64,000 nt of DNA from an uncultured Pseudomonadota bacterium (GTDB lineage Bacteria > Pseudomonadota > Alphaproteobacteria > RF32 > CAG-239), in contig CASFUZ010000004.1 in the NCBI GenBank assembly GCA_949298065.1, positions 62,001 through 126,000 of the forward strand, given 5' to 3'. The notes below the pieces were generated by a model. The model was not told the origin of the DNA and did no database searches. It saw nothing but the letters and a program-made list of their open reading frames with translations. Both the position numbers and the translations under genes were made by a program. How positions within the stretch are numbered: the stretch's first letter is position 1; the number at the start of each line of letters is the position of its first letter. Below, one piece after another: positions 43,001-50,980 of the stretch.

Positions 43001-43135
43001 GTTGATACTACTTATGATCAATTATCAAATTTCAGAGCTCCGATGAGTGGAAAAAGTTCAAGTGCTACGGGTAATGATAGTGGTTACTTTAATCGCTTGA
43101 ATGATCCGAATCTTAAATATACTGAACCATGGTAA
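40061..43135 (+). CDS. Giant prepilin-like adhesin (PilV-type N-terminus), 1024 aa
   Basis: ATG 40061 follows GAGGAG. Residues about 8-30 read ELG-SLMVEAMAMLALIS, a type IV prepilin signal: Gly before the cut, Glu at +5 of the mature protein, then a hydrophobic helix. The next 60 residues resemble PilV of type IVb pili. The bulk, about 200-750, is repetitive beta-strand sequence with many Asn/Asp/Ser/Val, like a beta-solenoid; the C-terminal 270 residues are richer in Trp/Tyr/Cys and could be a receptor-binding tip. No shufflon-type invertible segments or recombinase adjoin. Probably a tip adhesin carried by a pilus or pseudopilus whose other genes lie elsewhere. Confidence 0.72.
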   Translation: MVKSKVSKLNELGSLMVEAMAMLALISMVTPILYRKAAERTTELQDINAAGQMRSLIKSVDDYVRDNYNDIVAGNQVKNSVDNQVDYSDLVSNGKKTIDMKHFRDYLPYGFLDASGEVQDTKTFSKDYKVVFKYTDASGRKAVTAFVVAEPKEKNDFSMLRASRIASMVGTNGGYAQVSGGKVQVNGVQGIWSIDNMNNELGVTTTNGSIVTSSVQPIVEAGGGGNSENYLYRIDMSGNPSTAKLNQMEANLKLGADAGTHHNITNVNQLIVSAQNQANFSDQSKGADGALLIEGTGGATIGGNTIIGGALSALADKFKVNDAGLQYGTLFTVTDSELKYGTDGSVINASATDLNLLNGKITVNTNGTKINSKTNIAGDTVIGDLNASVNSTDGTPNKLTVQGNADVTGIFTAGEVRTPNFKSLTLDAGAASYSGPWNLHVESSKASLAQPDFNVATDKLKITSAESSMKNASVILNANDVAKTVLDSNGAEISATSNVKIHGNNSVHLYTGALTPTLTANEVSIQDTMFRANRANIDINSIVNSFTIKNSDASKMQQADIANAVSRVRNMNLQVENPSGSSVFTVNPRTEGSETFDANVQNFDVRSAGLVIDSSDSNANRSVNAKNGGTATTQAYTYIGKGRIDVKDNAANRVFVVDARDVDKSVDGRGSVYVRRGVLELESPYSSQLTSTAVQSQATSEANDKGYVRADRFVSNRGWTNPITGGVVAGFDRGTVYDAYQVNPAYTSVMHDIKLTSRGGARLSDILPDFINKGIYVVDNTYLESFGSWENSSGCPSKTSGASCQTVSNSYVATNHTDWTSPWLGVVPAPMCPPGYAKVITITPAGFAMAQAGIPGTRQPGRKQDIVIVNYPKNPNDDYTANPSEAPTPLYFQKSTWLRAKVYTHGSDNNFKGWSAIMGFMYPYTYYKQYMDDLGLGLSGNDAIAWNLFPVFRKQLEAYATVYCYFDRKGGLGTTFDSNLVDTTYDQLSNFRAPMSGKSSSATGNDSGYFNRLNDPNLKYTEPW

Positions 43136-43143
43136 ATCCTTTT

Positions 43144-43178
43144 GCTAAAAAGCTTCGCTTATGCGAAGCTTTTTTTTT
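43144..43178 (+). terminator. Terminator after the prepilin-like gene
   Basis: AAAAGCTTCGC and GCGAAGCTTTT pair across TTAT, with a T9 run. Confidence 0.9.
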
Positions 43179-43275
43179 GAGATGGAGGGGGGAAAAGTTG
43201 CGGATTTTTGATGTAATAAATTTTTTTATTTAATATTATATCTAATGAAATTAAAGAGATTTTGGGAGATGTTTA

Positions 43276-44013
43276 ATGAAATTTGCAATGTTGTTGATTG
43301 TGGCTTTTTCTTTGACTATGATTGCTCCTGTCGTTGCTCAAAACCAAAGAGGCGGAGTGCAGTCTTTTCAGCAAAGTAATGATGCTTGGCGCAGAAATGG
43401 AACGGGAAATCAATCTCCCGTGATTAGTCAAAATATTGTTGATGCTTTGGGAAATAGTGCAACAACTAATATTGCTGAGGCTGAAGCGGTGTTTTGTTAT
43501 CAGATAGCCTCTAAACCTGCTGGTTATAAGGGATATACAATTGATAATATGGCTGTTACCGGTTTTTGCGGAATTGTGGAAGATAATCTGAAAAATATGA
43601 TTGTTCAGCAGTTCTTGGCAACGCCTGAAAATATTTCAAATGAGGTTGCACAATGTGTAATTAAGCCAAGGCTTATGTTGCGTTTCGTTCGCGGCGTGGA
43701 TTATACGGATATGTTGATTTCTTCTCCTTGTCATTCTTTTTCTCTCTTTTATGGCGGGAAGCTTAAGACTTATAACTTTAGTCCTGCTGCTGAAATTATT
43801 GATGTGATGGTTGAATCTTTTCGCTCAAAAACCGTACCTTTTGTTTCTCCGGCTATGTTAAAGCAGCTCTTGCCTATTGGGGTGGCTCAGACACAGGCTC
43901 AAAAAGATATTGTGGCGAAGCAGAGCGGACCCATTCGTAATTGGGATACGCAAAAAGATGCTCCGAAAAAAACAGAACCTAAAAAGAGTGGTTGGAATAA
44001 TTTGAAGTTATAA
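43276..44013 (+). CDS. Secreted protein, unknown family, 245 aa
   Basis: A signal peptide ends near residue 21 (VVAQ). The mature protein has cysteines near 75, 97, 128 and 150 and a C-terminal Lys/Trp-rich tail. I do not recognise the domain. It follows the pilus-like genes after a terminator, so it is a separate unit, but its secretion and location suggest a link to the pilus system. GGGAGATGTTTA precedes ATG 43276. Confidence 0.6.
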   Translation: MKFAMLLIVAFSLTMIAPVVAQNQRGGVQSFQQSNDAWRRNGTGNQSPVISQNIVDALGNSATTNIAEAEAVFCYQIASKPAGYKGYTIDNMAVTGFCGIVEDNLKNMIVQQFLATPENISNEVAQCVIKPRLMLRFVRGVDYTDMLISSPCHSFSLFYGGKLKTYNFSPAAEIIDVMVESFRSKTVPFVSPAMLKQLLPIGVAQTQAQKDIVAKQSGPIRNWDTQKDAPKKTEPKKSGWNNLKL

Positions 44014-44033
44014 GGCAATGGGGGCAAAAAGGA

Positions 44034-44056
44034 GCTGATGGCAGCTCCTTTTTTAG
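44034..44056 (+). terminator. Terminator after the secreted protein
   Basis: GGAGCTG pairs with CAGCTCC, followed by T6; it overlaps the end of the convergent phosphate transporter gene. Confidence 0.8.
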
Positions 44057-45108
44057 GAAATATAAACAATTTGGTTAAAGACATTTTCCAAAAAGAATAA
44101 TGAAATAAAACAGACCAAAGCGGCAATAATAGGGGTTAAAATCCAACCGAGCGCAATGTGTCCTAAAATGCTCCAATTAATGTTGCTTCCTCCTTTGGCA
44201 ATACCAATTCCAATGATGGCTCCAATAACGGCTTGGGAACTGGAAACGGGAACCAGAGGTAATGCGGGTAAATCGTGTGATAATAGAAAATGTTGTAGGC
44301 CCTGTGAAGCAAATAGGAAAAGGACTAAGGCCTGTGAAACAACAACAATCCATGCTACCATCGGAGACATATGCATAAGATTGTCTCCTACGGTATTGAT
44401 AACCTTATGGGAATAGGTGTAAACACCAAAACTGATGGCAAGTCCGCCGATAAGGAAGAGAACTTGCGTCTTATCTAAGTGTAAAATGTTTCCCAAACTA
44501 ATTTCATGAAAAGGAGCGGATTCAACAAAAACGCCCATAACATTGGCAATGTTATTAGCTCCGAGAGCATAAGCCCCAAAAGCTCCGGCAATAATAAGGC
44601 CGATGCGGGTATATAAATCTTGACGAATCAAATGTATTTTGGAATGTCTTACTATATTTTTGATAATGTAGTATATAATTATGGCTATTATGCCGGCAAG
44701 AATCGGACAAATTACCCATGTCCCGGTAATTTGGAAAAATAAATCTATTTCTGTGGGTTTGCCGCTGTAGAGGTTCCAACCAATGATGGCTCCGACTATG
44801 GCTTGAGATGTGGAAACAGGCAGAGCGGATTGAACCATCCAATAAATACTTAGGGCAGCAGCAAGAGCAACCATGAAGGCTCCGGCTAATGTATTGATGT
44901 GTCCGAGTTTTCCTAAAGTTTCACTAGCACCTTCTCCGGCATAGACGGCTCCAATGATAATAAATAAGGAAGAGATGAAGGCCGCTGTGCGAAATTTTAC
45001 CATTTTGGTTCCCACAGCCGTTCCAAAAACATTGGCGGCATCATTAGCCCCTAATGACCATCCCAAAAATAAGCCACTGCTTAAAAATATGAAATAGCTC
45101 AAATCCAT
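44053..45108 (-). CDS. Low-affinity inorganic phosphate transporter (PiT)
   Basis: The 351-residue polytopic protein has the duplicated PiT signature: GANDAANVFGTAVG near residues 20-33 and GANNIANVMG near 180, plus the SQAIVGAIIGW and SSQAVIGAIIGIG repeats. It imports phosphate as a metal complex with protons. Its ATG overlaps the TGA of the DUF47 gene (TGATG), so translation is coupled. This pairing with a PhoU-like protein is common. Confidence 0.92.
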   Translation of the reverse strand: MDLSYFIFLSSGLFLGWSLGANDAANVFGTAVGTKMVKFRTAAFISSLFIIIGAVYAGEGASETLGKLGHINTLAGAFMVALAAALSIYWMVQSALPVSTSQAIVGAIIGWNLYSGKPTEIDLFFQITGTWVICPILAGIIAIIIYYIIKNIVRHSKIHLIRQDLYTRIGLIIAGAFGAYALGANNIANVMGVFVESAPFHEISLGNILHLDKTQVLFLIGGLAISFGVYTYSHKVINTVGDNLMHMSPMVAWIVVVSQALVLFLFASQGLQHFLLSHDLPALPLVPVSSSQAVIGAIIGIGIAKGGSNINWSILGHIALGWILTPIIAALVCFISLFFLENVFNQIVYIS

Positions 45109-45767
45109 CAGATATCTCTTTTAATGGTGAAAATAAGCAGTTCATCAACGCAATCTTCCGCAATATCGGCAATGTCTGCTACTTCGGTAATGAGCGAATC
45201 TAGTTGAAGTTTGTTGGCTAAAGGTAAATCCGAATCAAAAATAGCTTGCAACATACGTCCGGAGGTTAAATCTGATTCATGCTCAATGAAATATACTTTT
45301 TGGGAATAATCCCGCACGGTAGTGAAGTCACGAAAAAAGGCTCGTGATGCTATGGCCATATTTTCCGCACAGTCTGAAACTTGTTCACATAAATCTAAAA
45401 CGCGTTCATGATATTCTTTGGGTATGTCTGGTTGTTCTATGTAAAATTTGTAGGTTACTTCATCAAATTTGTTGATAATTTTATCTAGATTTTCAACCAG
45501 ATGCAAGACATCTCCACGAAGATCGGGAATGAGGTTTTGGACATAGAGTTTATTTTCAATGTCTCGTCGTAATGCGTCTGCATCATGTTCAATGGTTTTG
45601 ATTTGTTTGCTCAGTTTACGATAGTTATCACTTCTCTTCTCATTTAAAAAAACATGAATGGCTTTTTTAAATGTCATGGCGGCATCTATCAACTTGTCAT
45701 GAAACAAATCTATTTTGTTTTCAAGGGATTTAGTACGAGCAAAAAGTGAAACTTTTATATGAAACAT
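45108..45767 (-). CDS. DUF47 (PhoU-like) Pit accessory protein
   Basis: The 219-residue all-helical cytoplasmic protein belongs to the DUF47/TIGR00153 family, related to PhoU, with the paired ExxxxD metal-binding helices (for example EHDADALRRDIE and EHESDLTSG). It is encoded beside PiT in most genomes and is thought to regulate transport. ATG 45767 follows AAGGAAGCCAAG. The PiT gene overlaps its stop. Confidence 0.9.
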   Translation of the reverse strand: MFHIKVSLFARTKSLENKIDLFHDKLIDAAMTFKKAIHVFLNEKRSDNYRKLSKQIKTIEHDADALRRDIENKLYVQNLIPDLRGDVLHLVENLDKIINKFDEVTYKFYIEQPDIPKEYHERVLDLCEQVSDCAENMAIASRAFFRDFTTVRDYSQKVYFIEHESDLTSGRMLQAIFDSDLPLANKLQLDSLITEVADIADIAEDCVDELLIFTIKRDI

Positions 45768-45937
45768 CTTGGCTTCCTTGCGCTAGGTTTTTTATCTTAT
45801 CTTAGCCTTAATTTATGAATAAATATTTAGCAATTTTAATTAAAAGTGCAAATTATCTTATAAAATTTGGCTTGTAAATATATTTTAGATTGAGTAAATT
45901 AGGAAGTGTTTTATTATAATAATTTAAGGATACTATG

Positions 45938-46660
45938 ATGAGTAAATTGAATTCACTTTACGTTTCTTTCTTGGCCTTGATTATGGCCGGTGTTGCTCTG
46001 GGTTTGAGTATTCATAATGGTGCACAAAAGCAAGCAGCCAGTGTTGAAGAAACTTTAAATAATAATCCCGAAATCATTATTAATGCTATGCAGAATTATG
46101 AACAGAAATTGAGAGAACAAGCTATTGCTGAAGCTCAAAAATTGGTTGAAGAAAATCTGCCTGCTTTGAATAATGATGCCAATACTCCTTTTATTGGTGC
46201 TGTTGATGCTCCGGTTGTCTTGGTTGAGTTTTTTGACTTTTCTTGCCATTATTGCCATAAGGTTTATCCGGCTATCAAACAGATTGCTGAAGCTAACCCT
46301 GATATTAAGATTGTGTTCAAACCTTTGACATTCGTTGCTCCGATTTCTCAATATGCTGCTAAGGCCGCTTTGGCTGCAAACGAACAGGGTAAGTTCTTTG
46401 AAGCTTATAATGCAATCTTTGGCTTTGAGGGAAGACCGGATGAAGCAAAAATTGATGAATTGCTTGCTTCTACGGGTGTTGATATGGAAAAACTTAAGGC
46501 TGATATGAATTCTGACAAAGTTAAGGATACTTTGAATGGTATTAATGACTTGGCTGCAAAAATTCAGGTTAATGGTGTGCCGGCTCTGTTCGTAAATGGA
46601 AAACCTCTTCAAACTATTGACGGGGCTGAAATCCAAAAACAAATTGATGCTGCAAAATAA
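45938..46660 (+). CDS. DsbA-family thiol-disulphide oxidoreductase
   Basis: Two adjacent ATGs are possible (45935 and 45938); the second has better spacing from AAGGA. The 240-residue protein has a signal anchor (about 8-26), a helical linker and a thioredoxin fold with active site CHYC (C103-C106) and the cis-Pro loop NGVPALFVNG. It is exported and probably forms or shuffles disulphides in the many cysteine-rich secreted proteins of this window. It is BdbD-like or Com1-like rather than classical DsbA. Confidence 0.9.
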   Translation: MSKLNSLYVSFLALIMAGVALGLSIHNGAQKQAASVEETLNNNPEIIINAMQNYEQKLREQAIAEAQKLVEENLPALNNDANTPFIGAVDAPVVLVEFFDFSCHYCHKVYPAIKQIAEANPDIKIVFKPLTFVAPISQYAAKAALAANEQGKFFEAYNAIFGFEGRPDEAKIDELLASTGVDMEKLKADMNSDKVKDTLNGINDLAAKIQVNGVPALFVNGKPLQTIDGAEIQKQIDAAK

Positions 46661-46679
46661 GTCATAATTTGTTGAAAAA

Positions 46680-46712
46680 TAAAAAAGCAGTCTTTTTTAG
46701 GCTGCTTTTTTA
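46680..46712 (+). terminator. Terminator after the DsbA-like gene
   Basis: AAAAAAGCAG pairs with CTGCTTTTTT. Confidence 0.8.
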
Positions 46713-46719
46713 GTTTAAA

Positions 46720-46746
46720 AAAAAGCTCCCCGAAGGGAGCTTTGGT
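46720..46746 (-). terminator. Terminator after pfkA
   Basis: On the minus strand AAGCTCCC/GGGAGCTT pairs with a TTCG loop and T8 run. Confidence 0.85.
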
Positions 46747-46768
46747 TTGGAAATAGGCGATTAGAAAT

Positions 46769-47854
46769 TTAGGCTTTGATTTCGCCAACATACATACCAA
46801 TCTTTTGGGCCGCTCTAACATAATCTCCGTGAACATCCAAAAGTGTGGTGCCTTTTTTGACAACTTCTTCCAAAGAATAAGCTTTAGCTTCACCGTCTTC
46901 CCAAACAACCATTTTGTTAGTTTCGCCTTTTTCAAGTAATTCAACAGCTTTGGCACCGAAGATTGCTGCCAACATGCGGTCAAAAGCTGTCGGAATGCCG
47001 GAACGTTGTAAGTGGCCTAAGGTGGTAACACGAGTCTGGAAGTCGGGTAGGCGTTTGTTGAGTTCGCTACTCAAATATTGTCCGACACCGCCGTAAACAT
47101 TTTCACCAATGAGGTTTTTAGCGCCGATGATATGTTCTCCATTTTCGGTTTTAATCCCTTCTGAAACAACCAAAACAGCATGGTTGCGTCCGGATACCTT
47201 AATTTCTTTTAATTTTTCAACAATAGCATCAATCTTATAGGGAATCTCAGGAACCAAACATACATCAGCGCCTCCGGCTAAGGCTGAGTGCATCGCTAAA
47301 TGGCCTGCATCGCGTCCCATAACCTCCAGAATGAGTGCGCGGGAGTGTGAACGTGCGGTGGCATCCAAGCTGTCAATGGCTGCGGTACAAACTTGGCAAG
47401 CAGAGTTGAAACCAACTGAAAATTCGGTAATCGGGGTGTCATTATCAATGGTTTTCGGAATGCCAACCATTTTAACTCCGGCATTTTTGCAGTAATTGCT
47501 GACAATATTCATGCTGCCATCGCCGCCAACAACAACAATGGCATCTAAACCAAGAGTCTTAACACCTTCTCCGAATCGTTTGGATACTTCTTCCAATGAT
47601 TCCATTTTGACACCTTTATTTAAGGAACCTAGGTATGAGCCACTGATTCTCGGCCATGGTGTGTCTGAAAAATTGTGAACAGTCAAAATTTCGTAGGCGA
47701 GGGGCTTCTCGGTTAAGCCATCCGTTCCATTCTTGATTCCGTAAACTTCCCAGCCCAGTCTGCTGGCAGAATTAACCACGGCTCTGATGACCGCATTTAA
47801 GCCGGCGCAGTCGCCGCCGCTGGTTAAAATACCAATTTTCTTTGTATTGCTCAT
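46769..47854 (-). CDS. pfkA: 6-phosphofructokinase
   Basis: The 361-residue protein shows GILTSGGDCAGLNAVIR (residues 8-24), GGDGSMN and GIPKTIDNDTPITEFSVGF. The combination of Gly in GGDGS with Lys in PKTIDND fits the group of ATP-dependent enzymes with mixed signature rather than pyrophosphate enzymes, which have Asp in place of that Gly. It phosphorylates fructose 6-phosphate. ATG 47854 follows AGGAG. Monocistronic. Confidence 0.93.
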   Translation of the reverse strand: MSNTKKIGILTSGGDCAGLNAVIRAVVNSASRLGWEVYGIKNGTDGLTEKPLAYEILTVHNFSDTPWPRISGSYLGSLNKGVKMESLEEVSKRFGEGVKTLGLDAIVVVGGDGSMNIVSNYCKNAGVKMVGIPKTIDNDTPITEFSVGFNSACQVCTAAIDSLDATARSHSRALILEVMGRDAGHLAMHSALAGGADVCLVPEIPYKIDAIVEKLKEIKVSGRNHAVLVVSEGIKTENGEHIIGAKNLIGENVYGGVGQYLSSELNKRLPDFQTRVTTLGHLQRSGIPTAFDRMLAAIFGAKAVELLEKGETNKMVVWEDGEAKAYSLEEVVKKGTTLLDVHGDYVRAAQKIGMYVGEIKA

Positions 47855-47987
47855 ATAAAAACTCCTAGTTTTTCTTTATTGTTGATTTTTTTTCAAATAT
47901 GCTGTATAATCTAATACAAATTTTGAGGAATTATTTCCAGCAAAAATTTTTGTTTTCATCGTTTTTTTTTCGGGAAGGGACTATTTA

Positions 47988-48200
47988 ATGTTAAATAACG
48001 ACAATTTAGGCAAACTTCAGCACCAGCTTTGTGAACTGAGACTAGAGGAACGCCGCGTTTGTTCGGATATAAGACATTTAGTTGCCAAAAATCAGACGAT
48101 TGATTTTTTTCAGGCAAAACAGCTTAATACGCTTCGCTCCGGTTTGAAGAAAAAAATTAAGACTGTTGAAGCTCGGATTATGCCAAATATTATTGCTTAA
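47988..48200 (+). CDS. YdcH/DUF465-family small helical protein
   Basis: The 70-residue highly charged protein forms a helical hairpin and ends in PNIIA, like the LPDIIA-type ends of alphaproteobacterial DUF465 proteins. AAGGGA precedes ATG 47988. Function of the family is unknown. A second, more typical member is encoded at 49059-49238. It is followed by a terminator (48216-48250). Confidence 0.65.
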   Translation: MLNNDNLGKLQHQLCELRLEERRVCSDIRHLVAKNQTIDFFQAKQLNTLRSGLKKKIKTVEARIMPNIIA

Positions 48201-48215
48201 AGCAAGTTTTGATTT

Positions 48216-48252
48216 GTGCGAAAAAAAAGCCTATGTTTTTTTTTAGGCTTTT
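48216..48252 (+). terminator. Terminator after the DUF465 gene
   Basis: AAAAGCCTA pairs with TAGGCTTTT around a long T-rich loop, with T6 after. Confidence 0.75.
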
Positions 48253-48332
48253 TTGCTTGCATATTCTGAAGGCCTGTGATAAAAAGCAATTCAATGTTTA
48301 ACCTTTAGATAAGTTGAAAAGGGGTGATTTAA

Positions 48333-48539
48333 GTGGTTCAGGTTACTGTTATCGGTAATGACGTAGCTCAGTCTTTGAAAGTTTTGAAGAAGAAAATGCA
48401 ACGTGAAGGTATTTTCCGCGAAATGAAGCTGAGACGGCATCATGAAAAAAACTCTGAGAAAAAAGCTCGCCGTCAGGCCGAAGCTATCAGACGTGCCCGT
48501 AAGCAGCTGCGGAAGCGCTTAGATACTGAAGGATTCTAA
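48333..48539 (+). CDS. rpsU: Ribosomal protein bS21
   Basis: The 68-residue strongly basic protein matches bS21 ([22 protein letters not shown]-type core, [19 protein letters not shown]). It starts with GTG at 48333 behind AAGGGGTGAT. bS21 binds the 30S platform near the anti-Shine-Dalgarno end. This is an independent unit closed by a strong terminator. Confidence 0.95.
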   Translation: MVQVTVIGNDVAQSLKVLKKKMQREGIFREMKLRRHHEKNSEKKARRQAEAIRRARKQLRKRLDTEGF

Positions 48540-48561
48540 GAATTTTTTAGAATTGGAAGTT

Positions 48562-48594
48562 AAAAAAAACCGTTGTTTAACAACGGTTTTTTTT
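48562..48594. terminator. Bidirectional terminator between rpsU and the Cys-rich gene
   Basis: AAAAAAACCGTTGTT pairs with AACAACGGTTTTTTT, serving both convergent genes. Confidence 0.95.
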
Positions 48595-48944
48595 TATTCG
48601 CATTTGTAATAACCTCCACAGGAATATATTCCGGGGTCTTTTCCCATGGCTTGACATTCGGATGCCGTGTAACGGTATGTGTCTGGACAACAATTGGCAT
48701 AGTAACTGCTGTCGTAGGGACAAGGATCTGCTAAGAGCATGTCTGATGCACAGGAGGTGTATGTATAGCCTTCGGCATTGCAGCGTTGTGCGTTATCTAG
48801 TGTATAGTTTTCTACAGAGGGAGAAGATTGGTTTAGTTCTTGGAATCTTTTGTATTCCGCTGTGTTTTCGGTTTCGGTGATGAAGCGTACATCGGCTGAA
48901 ACGGGAAAGCTATAGAGTAAAAATATTAAAAATAAGAATTTCAT
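48594..48944 (-). CDS. Secreted Cys-rich module protein (116 aa)
   Basis: A signal peptide (about 1-17, ending VSA) is followed by a module with cysteines at GYTYTSC, CPYDSSYYANCC, ECQAMG and SCGGYYKC. This pattern is repeated in the long secreted protein at 29740 and marks a domain family seen in related host-associated alphaproteobacteria as far as I recall. Function is unknown. The DsbA-like protein in this window could oxidise it. It is monocistronic. Confidence 0.7.
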   Translation of the reverse strand: MKFLFLIFLLYSFPVSADVRFITETENTAEYKRFQELNQSSPSVENYTLDNAQRCNAEGYTYTSCASDMLLADPCPYDSSYYANCCPDTYRYTASECQAMGKDPGIYSCGGYYKCE

Positions 48945-49005
48945 GGGTTTTTCCTTAGATAATGATTATTATTTAATATAACATTGAAAGCATTAAATAA
49001 CCATA

Positions 49006-49041
49006 AAAAAACGATTGTATTTTTTACAATCGTTTTTTTAT
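49006..49041. terminator. Bidirectional terminator
   Basis: AAAAAAACGATTGTA pairs with TACAATCGTTTTTTT around a T-rich loop, between the Cys-rich gene and the small YdcH gene. Confidence 0.9.
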
Positions 49042-49058
49042 ATGTGAAAAAGTTTTTC

Positions 49059-49238
49059 TTATATTTGGGTATGCATGATCCGGCGGAGCATTTCGTCTTT
49101 TTTTCTGAGCTTTTGTTTCTTGAGTTCTTCAATTTTAATGCAGTTTTTCCAGATATGGGATTCTTCCTCTTTTATGATAGCGTCAAGATGAGCATGTTGA
49201 ATACGCAAGTTTTCGATAGTTATGGTTTCTACTTCCAT
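49059..49238 (-). CDS. YdcH/DUF465-family peptide, 59 aa
   Basis: ATG 49238 has GGGAGG 6 bases upstream. The 59-residue product fits the DUF465 pattern: an N-terminal LRIQHAHLD stretch, a charged KEEESH linker and the ELKKQKLRKKDEMLRRI helix close to the family consensus LKKxKLxLKDxI. It is a helical hairpin protein of unknown function. A terminator follows. This is the second DUF465-like gene in the window. Confidence 0.8.
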   Translation of the reverse strand: MEVETITIENLRIQHAHLDAIIKEEESHIWKNCIKIEELKKQKLRKKDEMLRRIMHTQI

Positions 49239-49385
49239 GCGAGCCTCCCTTAGGTATGAACAATATAATTATAATGTTTTTAACTGACTATTTCTACAGT
49301 TATAAATCATTTATAACTATATTTTAGTTTAGCTCATTAATATTGCAATAAAAAATATATACTTTCAGGTATGTATGTTGAAAAC

Positions 49386-50387
49386 TTATGATTTTTTTAG
49401 CCAGATGTTTATTACTTTTTTCATCAAGGTAGAGAGGGGATAATTTGACAGTTCGCTTATATCAACAAAAATTCCTCTTGTCGGAGAGGTGTTTTTATGA
49501 AGGGTTTGGATGTTCAAGCTGAGTTTGATATGGGTAAAAATATGTGAGATATTTAGCCCTGTATCCTCAGCCTCAGGGTAAAGCGGTGTTTCGCTCCACG
49601 GAAATTCGTATAAACCGGTTAGGAGTCCTGGCTCAGTGCGTTTGCGAATGAGAATTTGGTTTTTATTATTGAAAACCAGATATACGAATCCGTTTTTTTC
49701 GGATTTGGCTATTTGGGTTTTGTAGGGTATCTTTTCCAAATCAGGAAGATTTTTGCTTTGGCAAAAATCAGTCCATGGGCATTGGTTACAGTGGGGATTT
49801 TTCGGGGTACAAACAAGAGCGCCTAAATCCATTATTGCAGATGCGTAATCGGAAGAGTGAACGGAATCGGTTAGTTCTTCGGCAAGTTTGCGAATCTTAT
49901 CCGTAATTTTGTCAGTTGGTTGCGTGAGATGATATAATCGGCAGATGATGCGGGTTACATTGCCGTCAATAACTGTTTCCGGTTGGTTAAAAGCCAAAGC
50001 CAGAAAACTCGCTACCGTGTATGGACCGAAACCTTTGAGCTTAAGAATTTCGGTTTTGGTTTGCGGAAATTTGCCGTTATAATCATTCATAATTATTTGT
50101 GCCGTAGTATGCAGTGAGCGTGCACGCGTATAGTAACCCAGACCTTGCCAATAAAGATAAACCTCTTCTTGGTCTGCTTGGGCTAAAGATTCAATATTGG
50201 GAAAACGTTGCATAAAACGCTCAAAATAAGGTATGACGGTTTTAACGGTGGTTTGTTGTAACATAAATTCGGATACCAAAATCACATAAGGATTAGGGTG
50301 CGCGCCACCTTTGATACGCCAAGGAAGGTCGCGTCCGTTGTGTTGGTACCATTTAAGAAGCAATGTAGATAAATCTGTTTTTGACAT
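49386..50387 (-). CDS. mutY: A/G-specific adenine glycosylase MutY
   Basis: The 333-residue protein has the helix-hairpin-helix and catalytic region (LPWR, MLQQTTVKTVIPYF, LKGFGPYTVASFLALAFN, VIDGNVTRI with the catalytic Asp) and the iron-sulphur loop C-x6-C-x2-C-x5-C (CTPKNPHCNQCPWTDFC). The C-terminal NUDIX-like domain that reads 8-oxoG is present (about 225-333). It removes adenine mispaired with 8-oxoguanine. Monocistronic. Confidence 0.95.
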   Translation of the reverse strand: MSKTDLSTLLLKWYQHNGRDLPWRIKGGAHPNPYVILVSEFMLQQTTVKTVIPYFERFMQRFPNIESLAQADQEEVYLYWQGLGYYTRARSLHTTAQIIMNDYNGKFPQTKTEILKLKGFGPYTVASFLALAFNQPETVIDGNVTRIICRLYHLTQPTDKITDKIRKLAEELTDSVHSSDYASAIMDLGALVCTPKNPHCNQCPWTDFCQSKNLPDLEKIPYKTQIAKSEKNGFVYLVFNNKNQILIRKRTEPGLLTGLYEFPWSETPLYPEAEDTGLNISHIFTHIKLSLNIQTLHKNTSPTRGIFVDISELSNYPLSTLMKKVINIWLKKS

Positions 50388-50430
50388 AAGGCGAGTATAA
50401 TAAAAAATATGAAAAAGTCTATGGATAAAG

Positions 50431-50464
50431 AAACAGGGTTTCTGATAAATCAGAAGCCCTGTTT
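50431..50464 (-). terminator. Terminator after the 95-aa gene
   Basis: AAACAGGG...TTCTGA pairs with TCAGAAG...CCCTGTTT, an almost fully paired 34-base hairpin. Confidence 0.8.
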
Positions 50465-50485
50465 GCAGTTGTGATTTTAAGCTCT

Positions 50486-50773
50486 TTATTTCTTTGATTT
50501 TTTGGGTTTGGCAAGTTTTTTTCTTTCCAAGCCCATAATTTTGCTGGTTGTCTGCCTTGTTTTTTGTTTCAGGACAGCGCTTTGTTGTGATTGTCCACAG
50601 TGTCTGCGATTCAAAGCATCAGTCTGAGATGGATTGCTTGCGGGCAATCTTTCAGCAGAGTGTCTTTTGTCCGGTGAAGATTTTTTCCACGCAGGAACAA
50701 GCGTACAGATTGTAGGCGGAATGGTAATTCGCTCAACAAAGTTTAACAGAAAGAGAAGATTAAAAAGCTTCAT
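50486..50773 (-). CDS. Hypothetical basic protein, 95 aa
   Basis: A hydrophobic N-terminus (residues 1-12) is followed by a Ser/Gln/Lys-rich, basic, probably disordered region. The ATG at 50773 is preceded by A/T-rich sequence with no Shine-Dalgarno motif, like the genes at 10144, 16348 and 17136. A strong terminator follows, which supports a real transcript. No family recognised; the coding status is moderate. Confidence 0.5.
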   Translation of the reverse strand: MKLFNLLFLLNFVERITIPPTICTLVPAWKKSSPDKRHSAERLPASNPSQTDALNRRHCGQSQQSAVLKQKTRQTTSKIMGLERKKLAKPKKSKK

Positions 50774-50980
50774 AATTTAATAATTTTTAGTTAGACAATA
50801 TAGTTAGTAATCTCAATAATATTTAAAAAGTTTTCAAATTATATGCGTATTGTTGAGATATTCAAGAATAAATTGGTATTTAATGAAAGAAGAATTTGTT
50901 TTTGTCTAATATGTTGACAAATAATGTGAGGGTGATATTTTAAGGGCAATTAAAATATTTATTCTAAAAATTTAAAGATT

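Noticed and set aside
46769-47854. Pyrophosphate-dependent phosphofructokinase
   Set aside because: The GGDGS motif has Gly where pyrophosphate enzymes have Asp, although PKTIDND is shared with them.
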